A DNA stretch of 64,000 nucleotides from Prauserella_A oleivorans (GCF_042685745.1 NZ_JBHUNT010000001.1:5146001-5210000); one strand, 5' to 3'. Shown: positions 50,909 through 59,784, counted from the stretch's first letter. The notes: generated by a model not told the origin, from the letters alone. Translations and numbers: made by a program.

Positions 50909-50920
50909 CCTACAAACCTC

Positions 50921-52330
50921 ATGACGCTGGTGAAAACTCTGCTGGAGCTGCCCGGGCTGCGCCTGCGGCTGCGGGCGGGCGGCGACCTGCTCGAGCGCGA
51001 GGTCAGCCGGATCTACGTGACCGAGCTGCCCGACCCGAGCCGGTACCTCTCGGCCGGTGAGCTGGTGCTGTCCGGGTTGCTGTGGTGGCGCGAGCCCGGC
51101 GACGCGGAGACGTTCGTGGCCGCACTGGCGCGGGCACGCTGTGCGGCGCTCGCGGCGTCGGGCGCCGACACTGGCGGGATACCCGACGATCTGGTCCTCG
51201 CCTGCCGCAGGCACCGCATCCCCTTGCTCGAGGTGCCCGCCGATCTGTCGTTCGCGGTTATCACCGAACGCGTCGTGCTCGCACTCGCCGCGGAGACCGA
51301 CGGTGCCCGCAAACGGTTGCTCTCCGCGGCCGCCGATGACGCATCGCTGCCCGCGTTGCTCGCCTACGGCGCGACGGAACTCGGCGCGGACTGCTGGGTG
51401 GTGTCGGCGACCGGCCGGGTCGTCGCCGCCAGCGCCCCGGGCCGTCCCCGGGAACGCACCGTGCTGCCGGTCGGCGGCCGGCATGCCGTGCCGTGGTCGC
51501 TCGTGGTCGACGCCGACCTCGGCCCCGGCCCCGCCGAGGTGGCCGACGAGCTGGCGAGTCTCGTGGGACTGGCCCGGGCACGCGAGGACGAGGTGCGCCG
51601 CACCCGGATGCGGATCGCCGCGCCGCTCATCCGGCTGCTCGCCGATCCCGCGAGCAGCGCCGCCGAGCTCGCCACCGCGTTCACGGCCACCGGGCTGCCC
51701 GCCGACACGCCGCTGCGGGTGCTGCTCGCCCGCACGCCCGGCACGCGGATCGGTGCCGAGGTCCTCGGCGAACTGCTCGCCGACCATCCCGCGACCACGT
51801 TCATCGGCGAGGTCGGCGAGACCGGTGCCGACGCCTACGCGCTCGTGCGGGCCGACACGGCGTGGCCCGACGACTGGGTGGGCACGGCCACGGCGACGCT
51901 GACGAAGCTGGGCACCGGCCGGATTCTCGTCGGCGCGGGCGGTCCGGCGACGGTCTCCGGGCTGCGCGGCGCGGGTGAGGAGGCCCGGCACGCCGTGCAG
52001 GCGGCGGCCCGCCGGTCCGAGCGGGTGGCCGTGGTGTCCGGCGAGGAGATCGGCATGCACCGCTTGCTGCTCGCCGGCGCCCCGGACGAGCTCCGGCGCA
52101 CCCTGCGCGAGCGGGTCCTCGGCCCGTTGCCGGAACACCCCGAGCTGCTGCGGACCGTGCGGGTGTACCTCGAATGTTCCGGCTCACCCGCGAAGGCCGC
52201 CAAGGCCCTCCATGTGCACGTCAACACCCTGCGCTACCGGATCGCGCGCGCGGGCGAGCTGCTCGGCGTGGATCTCACCGATTTCCGTACCCAGGTGGAC
52301 GTCTACCTGGCGCTGACCATCGACACCTGA
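50921..52330 (+). CDS. pucR: PucR family transcriptional regulator
   Basis: 469 residues from the ATG at 50921. N-terminal PucR/DUF-type purine catabolism domain (1-125: VKTLLELPGLRLRLRAG, ELVLSGLLWWREPGD), GGDEF-like central region, and the C-terminal PucR HTH (about 410-465: AKAAKALHVHVNTLRYRIARAGELLG). PucR controls purine catabolic genes in Bacillus. Divergent from the XDH operon and inside the purine island, so the same role is likely. Confidence 0.92.
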   Translation: MTLVKTLLELPGLRLRLRAGGDLLEREVSRIYVTELPDPSRYLSAGELVLSGLLWWREPGDAETFVAALARARCAALAASGADTGGIPDDLVLACRRHRIPLLEVPADLSFAVITERVVLALAAETDGARKRLLSAAADDASLPALLAYGATELGADCWVVSATGRVVAASAPGRPRERTVLPVGGRHAVPWSLVVDADLGPGPAEVADELASLVGLARAREDEVRRTRMRIAAPLIRLLADPASSAAELATAFTATGLPADTPLRVLLARTPGTRIGAEVLGELLADHPATTFIGEVGETGADAYALVRADTAWPDDWVGTATATLTKLGTGRILVGAGGPATVSGLRGAGEEARHAVQAAARRSERVAVVSGEEIGMHRLLLAGAPDELRRTLRERVLGPLPEHPELLRTVRVYLECSGSPAKAAKALHVHVNTLRYRIARAGELLGVDLTDFRTQVDVYLALTIDT

Positions 52331-52335
52331 CCCGC

Positions 52336-52413
52336 GTGTCCGCTGCCTGCGTCACCGTGTCGGCCATCCACGTCGCCGTGGCGGCCGCCTGCGTCACCGT
52401 GTCCGCCGTTTCC
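52336..52413. repeat. 21-bp tandem repeat, array B (3.7 units)
   Basis: Units at 52336-52356, 52357-52377, 52378-52398 and a partial at 52399-52413, of the same GTGTCCGCC-type 21-bp family as 44205-44267. Again it fills a convergent gene gap (pucR / pxpA). Confidence 0.93.
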
Positions 52414-52424
52414 GAAGACCGCCC

Positions 52425-53189
52425 CTACGCGAACGGGCGGATCGTGACACCGGCCTCGAGCAGTCCCTCCCGGACGCGGCGAGCCAGGTCGACGGCTCCC
52501 TCCGTGTCGCCGTGCAGGCACAGCGACCGCGGGCGCACGGCGACGACGCTGCCGTCGACGGCGGTCACCGTGCCCTCGGTCGCCATGCGGACGGTGCGCT
52601 TGACCACCTCGTCGGCCTCGTGCACCACCGCTCCGGGCTCGCGACGCGACACGAGCCTGCCCTCCGGCGTGTAGGCGCGATCGGCGAAGGACTCGGGCAC
52701 GGTCGTGATCCCGGCCTCCCCCGCCAGCCGCAGCAGCTCGGAGTCCGGCAGCCCGAGCACGGGCAGTTCGGGATCGTAGCGGCGGATCGCCTCGACCACG
52801 GCCTCGGCTTGCGCGGTGTGGTGCACCACGGCGTTGTAGAGCGCGCCGTGCGGCTTGACGTAGCGCACCCGGCTGCCCGCGATGCGCGCGAAACCGTCGA
52901 GGGCGGCGATCTGGTAGATGACGTCGTTGACGAGTTCGCGCGGGTCCATGTCGATGAAGCGGCGGCCGAACCCGGCCAGATCGCGGTAACCGACCTGCGC
53001 CCCGATCACCACACCGCGCTCGGCAGCCCGCTCGGTGACCCGGCGTAGCACGGACGGGTCACCGGCGTGGAATCCGCACGCGACGTTGGCGCTCGTGACC
53101 ACGTCGAGCAGGGCCTCGTCGTCGGTGAGCGGCCACACCCCGAAACCTTCACCGAGATCGCTGTTGAGATCGATCACCGTGTCCGTCAC
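52425..53189 (-). CDS. pxpA: 5-oxoprolinase subunit A, LamB/YcsF family
   Basis: 254 residues, normal length. Motifs IDLNSDLGEGFGVW (about 6-19), SANVACGFHAGDPSV, YVKPHGALYN and SLCLHGDTEGAV are diagnostic. PxpA with PxpB and PxpC makes an ATP-dependent 5-oxoprolinase in many bacteria, but no pxpB or pxpC is nearby. GTG start 4 nt after the DUF6986 stop, so it is the third gene of aceB-DUF6986-pxpA; this context hints at a substrate linked to hydantoin or ureide breakdown. Confidence 0.92.
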   Translation of the reverse strand: MTDTVIDLNSDLGEGFGVWPLTDDEALLDVVTSANVACGFHAGDPSVLRRVTERAAERGVVIGAQVGYRDLAGFGRRFIDMDPRELVNDVIYQIAALDGFARIAGSRVRYVKPHGALYNAVVHHTAQAEAVVEAIRRYDPELPVLGLPDSELLRLAGEAGITTVPESFADRAYTPEGRLVSRREPGAVVHEADEVVKRTVRMATEGTVTAVDGSVVAVRPRSLCLHGDTEGAVDLARRVREGLLEAGVTIRPFA

Positions 53190-53193
53190 GGCT

Positions 53194-54402
53194 TCAGGGT
53201 AGGCGGTCGGCCAGCCGCTCCAGTGCCTGCCGGTCGAGCGTGGTGAGCCGCTCGGCCTCGCTCTCGTTCACGGCGCCGCAGTCGAGCCCGCGGATCAGGT
53301 AGACGGCCAGTGCCTGCGCGGTGGCGGGTTCGTCGAGGACGCCGCTGCCGGTGCGCCCGACGTAGTCGCGCAGCCGTTGCGCGGCGGCGGGCACACCCTC
53401 GCGGAAGAACGTGTAGGTGGCCGCGAACCGGCTCGGCAACTGGTGGGGGTGCAGGTCCCAGCCCTGGTAGAAGCCGCGTTCGAGCGACCGGCGCACGAGC
53501 CGCAGATGCTCGGCCCATGCCGCGTGGACGGCGTTCGCGTCCCCGACCGGCAGCCGGTTGGTGGAGCCGTCGGAGAGCCGCACGCCCCGTCCGGCGGCCG
53601 CTACCTGCATGAACTGCTTGGCGAAGTCGGCGGCCGGGTGGTCCATGCTCTGGTACGCACCGCTGATGCCCAGGCCCGCGCTGTAGTCGTAGGTGCCGAA
53701 GTGCAGTCCGCTGCACCGGCCGCCGGCGGCCCGGACGATCCGGGGCAGCGCGACCGTGCCGTCGTCCGCGAGCACCGACTGCGCGGTCTCCACCTGCACC
53801 TCGAACCGCAACGTCCCCGCGGCGAGCCCGTAGGCCTTCTCCAGCTCGCCGAGCACCTCGGCGGCGGCCTCCACCTGCTCGACGGCCGTCACCTTCGGCA
53901 ACGTCACGACGAACCCGGGCGGCGGTTCGCCGAGCGCGCCGAGGAACACATCGAGGGTGCGGATGCCGCGCCTGCGCGTGAGCGCCTCGAAGCTCTTGAA
54001 CCGGATGCCGCAGAACGGCGTCGCCGGGGCGGCCGCGAGCTCTCGTGCCGCGCGCACCGCCTCGGCGTCCTCGATCTCGTCGCCGGGGCGGCCGTAGCCG
54101 TCCTCGAAATCGATGCGCAGGTCCTCGATCGGCTGCGTGGCCAGCTTGGCCCGCACCCGGTCGATGACCTCCGGCGACACGTCGAGGGCGGCGCCGTGCT
54201 CCTCGAGCACCGCCCGCGCCCGCTCGCCCCACTCGGCGACCAGCCCCGCGTGGTACCGGTTCGCCGGGACGTAGACGGTGTGCACCGGCTGCCTGCCGGC
54301 CGGCTCGCCGGGGTACGACGCGGCGACGCGCGCGTCCGCCTCGGCCAGTCGTGCGTCGATCCGCGCGTAGAGCTCCCCGGGGAGCCGACCGGCTTCGCTC
54401 AT
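53194..54402 (-). CDS. DUF6986 CitE-like (HpcH/HpaI) aldolase family protein
   Basis: 402 residues. CitE/HpcH-type TIM-barrel features: LRIDFEDGYGRPGDEIEDAE (acidic metal region, about 98-117), RFKSFEALTRRR, FEVQVETAQSVL with the metal Glu (about 200), and GLHFGTYDYSAGLGIS. Related enzymes cleave or form C-C bonds of acyl or oxo acids, including malate-synthase-like CLYBL. It is 7 nt downstream of aceB, an arrangement I recall from Streptomyces purine clusters. No experimental function known to me; handling of glyoxylate or ureidoglycolate is inferred. Confidence 0.8.
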   Translation of the reverse strand: MSEAGRLPGELYARIDARLAEADARVAASYPGEPAGRQPVHTVYVPANRYHAGLVAEWGERARAVLEEHGAALDVSPEVIDRVRAKLATQPIEDLRIDFEDGYGRPGDEIEDAEAVRAARELAAAPATPFCGIRFKSFEALTRRRGIRTLDVFLGALGEPPPGFVVTLPKVTAVEQVEAAAEVLGELEKAYGLAAGTLRFEVQVETAQSVLADDGTVALPRIVRAAGGRCSGLHFGTYDYSAGLGISGAYQSMDHPAADFAKQFMQVAAAGRGVRLSDGSTNRLPVGDANAVHAAWAEHLRLVRRSLERGFYQGWDLHPHQLPSRFAATYTFFREGVPAAAQRLRDYVGRTGSGVLDEPATAQALAVYLIRGLDCGAVNESEAERLTTLDRQALERLADRLP

Positions 54403-54409
54403 GACCCGG

Positions 54410-55984
54410 TTACTTGATGCGCTCGTAGGCGGGCAGGGTCAGGAAGTCGGCGTACTGCTCGGCGAGCGCGACCTCCTCGAACAGCTCGACCGCCGGGGTG
54501 AGCAGGTCGGCCGGGATCTCGCTCGCGAGCTCCTGCCGGGTCTCGTCGAGCACCTGGCGGACCAGCTCGCGCGTCACCTGCTGCCCGTTGTCCAGCGTGA
54601 TGCCGTTCTGCACCCACTGCCACACCTGCGAGCGCGAGATCTCGGCGGTGGCGGCGTCCTCCATGAGGTTGTGGATGCCCGCTGCGCCGTTCCCGCCCAG
54701 CCAGGAGGCGAGGTAGCGCACGCCGACGTCGACGGCACCGCGCAGCCCCGCCTCGGTGGCCGCGCCACCGGCCGAGGCGATGTCCAGCAGCTGGTCCGCG
54801 GTGACCGAGACGTCCTCCCGGAGCCGGTCCACCTGGTTGGGCTTGTCACCCAGGACCTTGTCGAACTCCTCCTTGCACAGCGCGACCATGCCGGGGTGTG
54901 CCACCCAGGAGCCGTCGAAGCCGTCGCCCGCCTCGCGGGCCTTGTCGTCGCGGACCTTGGCGAAGGCCTTCTCGTTGGTCTCCGGGTCCTTGCTCGGGAT
55001 GAACGCCGCCATGCCGCCGATGGCGAACGCCCCGCGCTTGTGGCAGGTGCGCACGAGCAGCTCGGTGTAGGCCCGCATGAACGGCGCCGTCATGGTGACG
55101 CTGTTGCGGTCGGGCAGCACGAACTTCTCGCCAGCGTCGCGGAAGTACTTGATGATGCTGAACAGGTAGTCCCAGCGGCCCGCGTTGAGGCCGGAGGCGT
55201 GCTCCCGCAGCTCGTAGAGGATCTCCTCCATCTCGAACGCGGCCGGGATGGTCTCGATCAGCACGGTCGCGCGGATGGTGCCGTGCGGGATGCCGAGTTC
55301 CTTCTCGGCGTGGGTGAACACGTCGTTCCACAGCCGCGCCTCGAGGTGGCTCTCCATCTTGGGCAGGTAGAAGTACGGGCCCTTGTCGTTGGCGAGCAGC
55401 GCGCGCACGTTGTGGAAGAAGTACAGCCCGAAGTCCACGAGCGCGCCGACGGCCTTGCGCCCGCCGAACTCGAGGTTGCGCTCGTCGAGGTGCCACCCGC
55501 GCGGGCGGACGACGATGGTGGCGTGCTCGACGTCGTCGCGCAGCGCGTAGTGCTTGCCGTTCGACTCGAGCTCGATGGTGCCGCGGATGGCGTCGGCCAG
55601 GTTGACCTGCCCGGACACCACGTTCTCCCAGTGCGGCGTGTTGGCGTCCTCGAAGTCGGCGAGCCAGACCTTGGCGCCGGAGTTGAGGGCGTTGATCGTC
55701 ATCTTGCGGTCGGTGGGCCCGGTGATCTCCACCCGGCGGTCGCGGAGGGCGGCCGGAGCCTCCGCCACCTTCCACTCGGACTCGCGGATCTCCTTGGTCT
55801 CGGGCAGGAAGTCCAGCCGTCCGGTGCGCCTTGCCTCCTCGCGACGCTGCTTGCGGGCCTCCAGCAGCTTGTCCCGAGTGGTCGCGAAGGCGTCGTGCAG
55901 GCCGGCGAGGAACTCCAACGCCTCCTGGGTCAGCACCTCGTCGCCGCGCTCGACAGCGCCGCCGAGCACCCGAACTTCAGACAT
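54410..55984 (-). CDS. aceB: Malate synthase A
   Basis: Condenses glyoxylate with acetyl-CoA to malate. 524 residues, the ~530-residue A isoform rather than the ~720-residue G isoform. Motifs: KVWLADFEDANTPHWENVV with catalytic Asp/Glu near 110-128, RPRGWHLDERNL, TIRATVLIETIPAAFEMEEI, and FVLPDRNSVTMTAPFMRAY. In the ureide island it offers a second outlet for glyoxylate beside Gcl. First gene of its operon, divergent from an IclR regulator. Confidence 0.96.
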   Translation of the reverse strand: MSEVRVLGGAVERGDEVLTQEALEFLAGLHDAFATTRDKLLEARKQRREEARRTGRLDFLPETKEIRESEWKVAEAPAALRDRRVEITGPTDRKMTINALNSGAKVWLADFEDANTPHWENVVSGQVNLADAIRGTIELESNGKHYALRDDVEHATIVVRPRGWHLDERNLEFGGRKAVGALVDFGLYFFHNVRALLANDKGPYFYLPKMESHLEARLWNDVFTHAEKELGIPHGTIRATVLIETIPAAFEMEEILYELREHASGLNAGRWDYLFSIIKYFRDAGEKFVLPDRNSVTMTAPFMRAYTELLVRTCHKRGAFAIGGMAAFIPSKDPETNEKAFAKVRDDKAREAGDGFDGSWVAHPGMVALCKEEFDKVLGDKPNQVDRLREDVSVTADQLLDIASAGGAATEAGLRGAVDVGVRYLASWLGGNGAAGIHNLMEDAATAEISRSQVWQWVQNGITLDNGQQVTRELVRQVLDETRQELASEIPADLLTPAVELFEEVALAEQYADFLTLPAYERIK

Positions 55985-56066
55985 GCGAACACCTCAAACA
56001 AGGTCAGTAGGTTGGCCGATCCGGCCGTGGGACTGTCCCCGGCCACCTCAGCGTGACGATCATCTT

Positions 56067-56097
56067 GTTTTACATCTCGGACTATAGTTTCTACATT
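56067..56097. promoter_or_regulatory. Direct repeats in aceB/iclR divergent promoter
   Basis: GTTTTACAT (56067-56075) and GTTTCTACATT (56087-56097) lie 20 bp apart in an AT-rich patch. A similar GTTCCACATT is on the minus strand of the hyi promoter (40185-40176). Candidate operator for the neighbouring IclR protein. Confidence 0.42.
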
Positions 56098-56125
56098 GCG
56101 GAAGCTCAACGCGAGAGGAGACGGT

Positions 56126-56899
56126 GTGGCCGCCGAGAGGTCTGGCAACGGCGGGGTGCAGTCCCTGCAACGCGCGTTCGAGCTGCTCGAGCGGCTCGCG
56201 GACACCGGAGGGGAGGCGAGCCTGTCCGAGCTGGCGACCTCGTCCGGACTGCCGATGCCGACGATTCACCGGCTCATCCGCACCCTCGTCTCACTCGGGT
56301 ACGTGCGGCAGAACGCCAACCGGCGCTACGCGCTCGGGGCACGGTTGATCCGGCTCGGAGAGAACGCGAGCCTGCAGTTCGGCACATGGGCCCGGCCGCT
56401 GCTGGCCGAGCTCGTGGACGAGGTGGGCGAGACGGCGAACCTCGCCGTGCTGGAACGCGACGAGGTCGTCTACGTCGCACAGGTGCCCTCGAAGCACTCG
56501 ATGCGCATGTTCACCGAGGTGGGCAGGCGGCTGCTGCCGCACGGCACCGGGGTGGGCAAGGCGATCCTGGCGCACCTGCCCGCGGACGACGTGCGGGCGC
56601 TGCTCGGGCGCACGGGCATGCCGTCCTACACCGAGCACACCTACACCGACGTGGACGTCTTCCTCAAACACCTGGAGGACATCGCCGAGCAGGGATACGC
56701 GCTGGACGAGAGCGAGCAGGAACTCGGCGTGCGGTGTGTGGCCGTACCGGTGGTGGGCGCGCCGACCCCGGCCGCCGTGTCGGTGTCCGGGCCCGAGGGC
56801 CGGTTGACGAAGGAGGCCGTCACCCGCATCGCGCCCGTGGTCCAGCGGATCGCGAAGGACCTGTCCGATCAGCTGGCCACCCGCGAGGAGCCGAGCTGA
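56126..56899 (+). CDS. IclR family regulator, AllR-like
   Basis: 257 residues from the GTG at 56126, with AGGAG 7 nt upstream. Winged HTH (VQSLQRAFELLERL, SLSELATSSGLPMPTIHRLIRTL) and IclR effector domain with LLPHGTGVGKAILAHLP and GYALDESEQELGVRCVAVPV. Effector residues and position beside aceB and the ureide genes fit AllR/IclR-type regulators that sense glyoxylate. Stop converges on ftsY with 16 bp between. Confidence 0.9.
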   Translation: MAAERSGNGGVQSLQRAFELLERLADTGGEASLSELATSSGLPMPTIHRLIRTLVSLGYVRQNANRRYALGARLIRLGENASLQFGTWARPLLAELVDEVGETANLAVLERDEVVYVAQVPSKHSMRMFTEVGRRLLPHGTGVGKAILAHLPADDVRALLGRTGMPSYTEHTYTDVDVFLKHLEDIAEQGYALDESEQELGVRCVAVPVVGAPTPAAVSVSGPEGRLTKEAVTRIAPVVQRIAKDLSDQLATREEPS

Positions 56900-56915
56900 C
56901 GATTCCGACCGCGCG

Positions 56916-58430
56916 TCAGTCGAGCAGGGCGTCGACGAACGCGCTCGGCTCGAACGGCGCCAGGTCGTCCGGCCCCTCGCCGAGTCCGACGAGCTTCACC
57001 GGCACGCCGAGCTCCCGCTGCACCTGGAAGACGATGCCGCCGCGAGCGGTGCCGTCGAGCTTGGTCAGCACGATGCCGGTGACATCCACGACCTCGGAGA
57101 ACACGCGCGCCTGCGCCAGGCCGTTCTGACCGGTCGTCGCGTCGAGCACCAGCAGCACCTCGTCGACCTTGGCCTGCTTCTCGACCACTCGCTTGACCTT
57201 GCCGAGCTCGTCCATCAGGCCCGTCTTGGTGTGCAGCCGGCCGGCGGTGTCCACGAGCACCGCGTCCACCTGGGTGTCCACACCGCGCTTGACGGCGTCG
57301 AAGGCGACCGACGCCGGGTCGGCGCCCTCCTTGCCCCGCACGACCTCCGCGCCGACGCGCTCCGACCAGGTCTGCAACTGGTCGGCGGCCGCGGCCCGGA
57401 AGGTGTCGGCCGCGCCGAGCAGCACCTGCCTGCCCTGGGCGACGAGCACGCGGGCGAGCTTGCCGGTGGTGGTGGTCTTGCCGGTGCCGTTGACCCCGGC
57501 GACCAGCACGACGGCGGGCTGCTTCCGGCCGTCGACGGTGTGCGGCAGCGCCCGCACGGACCGGTCGGCGTCGGGCTGCAGGGCCTCGGTCAGCACGTCG
57601 CGCAGGGCCGCGCGCGCCTCGTCGGAGGTGCGCACACCCCGCACGGACAGCTCGGTCCGCAGCTTCTCGACGATCTCGGTGGTGGTCGCCGCGCCGAGGT
57701 CGGCGACGAGCAGCGTGTCCTCGACCTCTTCCCAGGAGTCCTCGTCGAGGTCGCCGGCACCGAGCAGGCCGAGCAGCCCCTGACCGAGAGCGGAGCGGGA
57801 CTTCGAGAGCCGGCCGCGCAGTCGTTCGATGCGGCCCGCGGCGGGCGCGACCTCCTCGACCTCCGGGGCGGGAGCGCGCTCGGCCTCCGGAGCCGGCGCC
57901 GGCTCGGGCACGGGAGCGGGCGTGGGCTCCGGTGCGGGCTTCTCGACCTTCTCTGGTGTCTCGGGAGCCGGCGCGGTGTCCGGCGCCGCCTCCGCCTCCG
58001 GAGCCGGGGCCTGCTCGGGGGCCGGCGCAGGCTCGGAGGGCTCGGGCTCCGGAGGCTCGGGCGCCGTCTCCGGCTCGGCGGGTTCGGCAGGCGGAGCCAC
58101 CTGCTGATCGGGCAGACCGACGTCGACGATGCCGCGGCGCGGCGCGTCCCTCGGGACGGCGGCGTCGTCGCCCACGCCGGGCTGGCCGTCGACCTCGGTG
58201 CGCTCCTCGACCGGATGCGGCGGCAGCTCGGTGTCGGTGCCGCCGCCCGGCGCGAAGGAGATACCGCCTCCGGCCTGGTACCGGCCGCCCTTCGGGAGCT
58301 TGCGCTCCTCCTCGCGCTCCCGTTCCAGGCTGATCTTGCGCCTGCGCGAGAGGGTCAGCCCGGCGACGAGCGCGACCAGCAGCACGGCGGCCACGACGAC
58401 GATGATCCAGATCCAGGTGGTGCTTGACAC
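56916..58430 (-). CDS. ftsY: SRP receptor FtsY
   Basis: Docks SRP-ribosome complexes at the membrane. 504 residues from the GTG at 58430 (GAGG 8 nt upstream). An N-terminal membrane helix (WIWIIVVVAAVLLVALVAGL, about 6-25), then a Pro/Glu/Ala-rich acidic linker (about 95-200), the N domain, and the G domain: AGVNGTGKTTTTGKLA, GAADTFRAAAADQL, VDTAGRLHTK and LTKLDGTARGG. A true membrane anchor is typical of actinobacteria, unlike E. coli. Expected partner of ffh, now 37 kb apart. Confidence 0.97.
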   Translation of the reverse strand: MSSTTWIWIIVVVAAVLLVALVAGLTLSRRRKISLEREREEERKLPKGGRYQAGGGISFAPGGGTDTELPPHPVEERTEVDGQPGVGDDAAVPRDAPRRGIVDVGLPDQQVAPPAEPAEPETAPEPPEPEPSEPAPAPEQAPAPEAEAAPDTAPAPETPEKVEKPAPEPTPAPVPEPAPAPEAERAPAPEVEEVAPAAGRIERLRGRLSKSRSALGQGLLGLLGAGDLDEDSWEEVEDTLLVADLGAATTTEIVEKLRTELSVRGVRTSDEARAALRDVLTEALQPDADRSVRALPHTVDGRKQPAVVLVAGVNGTGKTTTTGKLARVLVAQGRQVLLGAADTFRAAAADQLQTWSERVGAEVVRGKEGADPASVAFDAVKRGVDTQVDAVLVDTAGRLHTKTGLMDELGKVKRVVEKQAKVDEVLLVLDATTGQNGLAQARVFSEVVDVTGIVLTKLDGTARGGIVFQVQRELGVPVKLVGLGEGPDDLAPFEPSAFVDALLD

Positions 58431-58572
58431 GCTGCCATCCTCGCATCTACCAAGCCGACGAGCGGGACAACCCCTGAGCGAAGCCGTGGGAAGTCCACGC
58501 TCGGAGAACAATTTCGGCCAAATCTTCACCGAACCGCTTGCGCGGGCCGCCGACGTGGACTAGACCACTGCC

Positions 58573-59775
58573 GTGGCAGATCGCACGGACGCCCTGCGCG
58601 TGGCCGGCCTCCTCTCCGGGACGTCGGTCGACGGCATCGACGTGGCCGTCGCCGAGCTCTCCGCCGCCGACGGCGAGCTCGTGCTGACCCCGCGCGGCCA
58701 GTGGGAGCTGCCCTACCCCCGCGGACTGCGCGAGGACCTGCTCGCGGCGCTGCCTCCGGCAGGCTGCAGCGTCGAGCAGCTCGCCAAGCTCGACACCCGC
58801 GTCGGCCAGGCATTCGCCGCCGCCGTGCGCACCGCCGAGGCGCACACCGGCCCCGCCGACCTCGTCGCGTCGCTCGGCCAGACCGTCTTCCACTGGGTCG
58901 AGCACGGCACCGCCCGCGGCACACTGCAGATCGGGCAGCCGGCCTGGATCGCCGAACGCACCGGCCTGCCGGTGGTCGCCGACTTCCGCGTCCGCGACGT
59001 CGCGGCGGGCGGGCACGGCGCGCCGCTGGCCAGCACGCTCGACGCCCTCTGGCTCCGCCCGGTCGTGGAGCGCGAGGGACACCCCGCCGCCGCGCTCAAC
59101 ATCGGCGGCATCGCCAACCTCACCGTCGTGCACCCTGGCGGCGAGGTGCTCGCCTACGACACCGGGCCGGGCAACGCGCTGCTCGATCTCGCCGCGACCC
59201 GGGTCACCGGCGGCTCCCAGCACAGCGATGTCGACGGAGCGCTCGCGTCGCGCGGCACGGTCCGCCGGGACCTGTTGAACCGGCTGCTCGCCGACCCGTA
59301 CTACGCCGCCGCACCGCCCAAGTCCACCGGCAAGGAGCACTTCCACGCCGGCTACCTGGGCGAGGCCCTCAAGGGACTGCCGCCGATCGAGGACGCCGAC
59401 CTCCTGGCCACGCTCACCGAACTCACGGCCACCACCGTCGCCGACGCCTGCGCCCGGCACGACGTGCACACCGTGTTCGCCTCCGGCGGCGGCGTCCGCA
59501 ACCCGGCACTGCTGCGCGCGCTCGGCGCCCGCCTCACCGTCGTGCCCAGCGACGAGCTGGGCCTGCCCGCGGGCGCCAAGGAGGCCTACCTCACAGCGGT
59601 GCTCGGCTGGTTGACCTGGCACGGTCTCGCGGGCAACGTGCCCAGCGCCACCGGTGCCCGTGGCCCCCGATTGCTCGGCAGCATCACCCCCGGCGAGAAG
59701 CCGCTCGCCCTCCCGTCCTCACCGCAGCCGCCCGTCTCCCGGCTGCGAGTGGCCAACCCGACCGAGAAACGGTAG
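58573..59775 (+). CDS. anmK: Anhydro-N-acetylmuramic acid kinase
   Basis: Phosphorylates and opens 1,6-anhydro-MurNAc to MurNAc-6-phosphate in peptidoglycan recycling. 400 residues of the actin/hexokinase-like fold: LLSGTSVDGIDVAV (about 13-26), SLGQTVFHW, QIGQPAWIAERTGLPVVADF, LNIGGIANLTVV, YDTGPGNALLD and ASGGGVRNPALL. GTG start. It is 9 nt upstream of a sodium:solute symporter gene. Confidence 0.95.
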   Translation: MADRTDALRVAGLLSGTSVDGIDVAVAELSAADGELVLTPRGQWELPYPRGLREDLLAALPPAGCSVEQLAKLDTRVGQAFAAAVRTAEAHTGPADLVASLGQTVFHWVEHGTARGTLQIGQPAWIAERTGLPVVADFRVRDVAAGGHGAPLASTLDALWLRPVVEREGHPAAALNIGGIANLTVVHPGGEVLAYDTGPGNALLDLAATRVTGGSQHSDVDGALASRGTVRRDLLNRLLADPYYAAAPPKSTGKEHFHAGYLGEALKGLPPIEDADLLATLTELTATTVADACARHDVHTVFASGGGVRNPALLRALGARLTVVPSDELGLPAGAKEAYLTAVLGWLTWHGLAGNVPSATGARGPRLLGSITPGEKPLALPSSPQPPVSRLRVANPTEKR

Positions 59776-59784
59776 GAGAGACCA

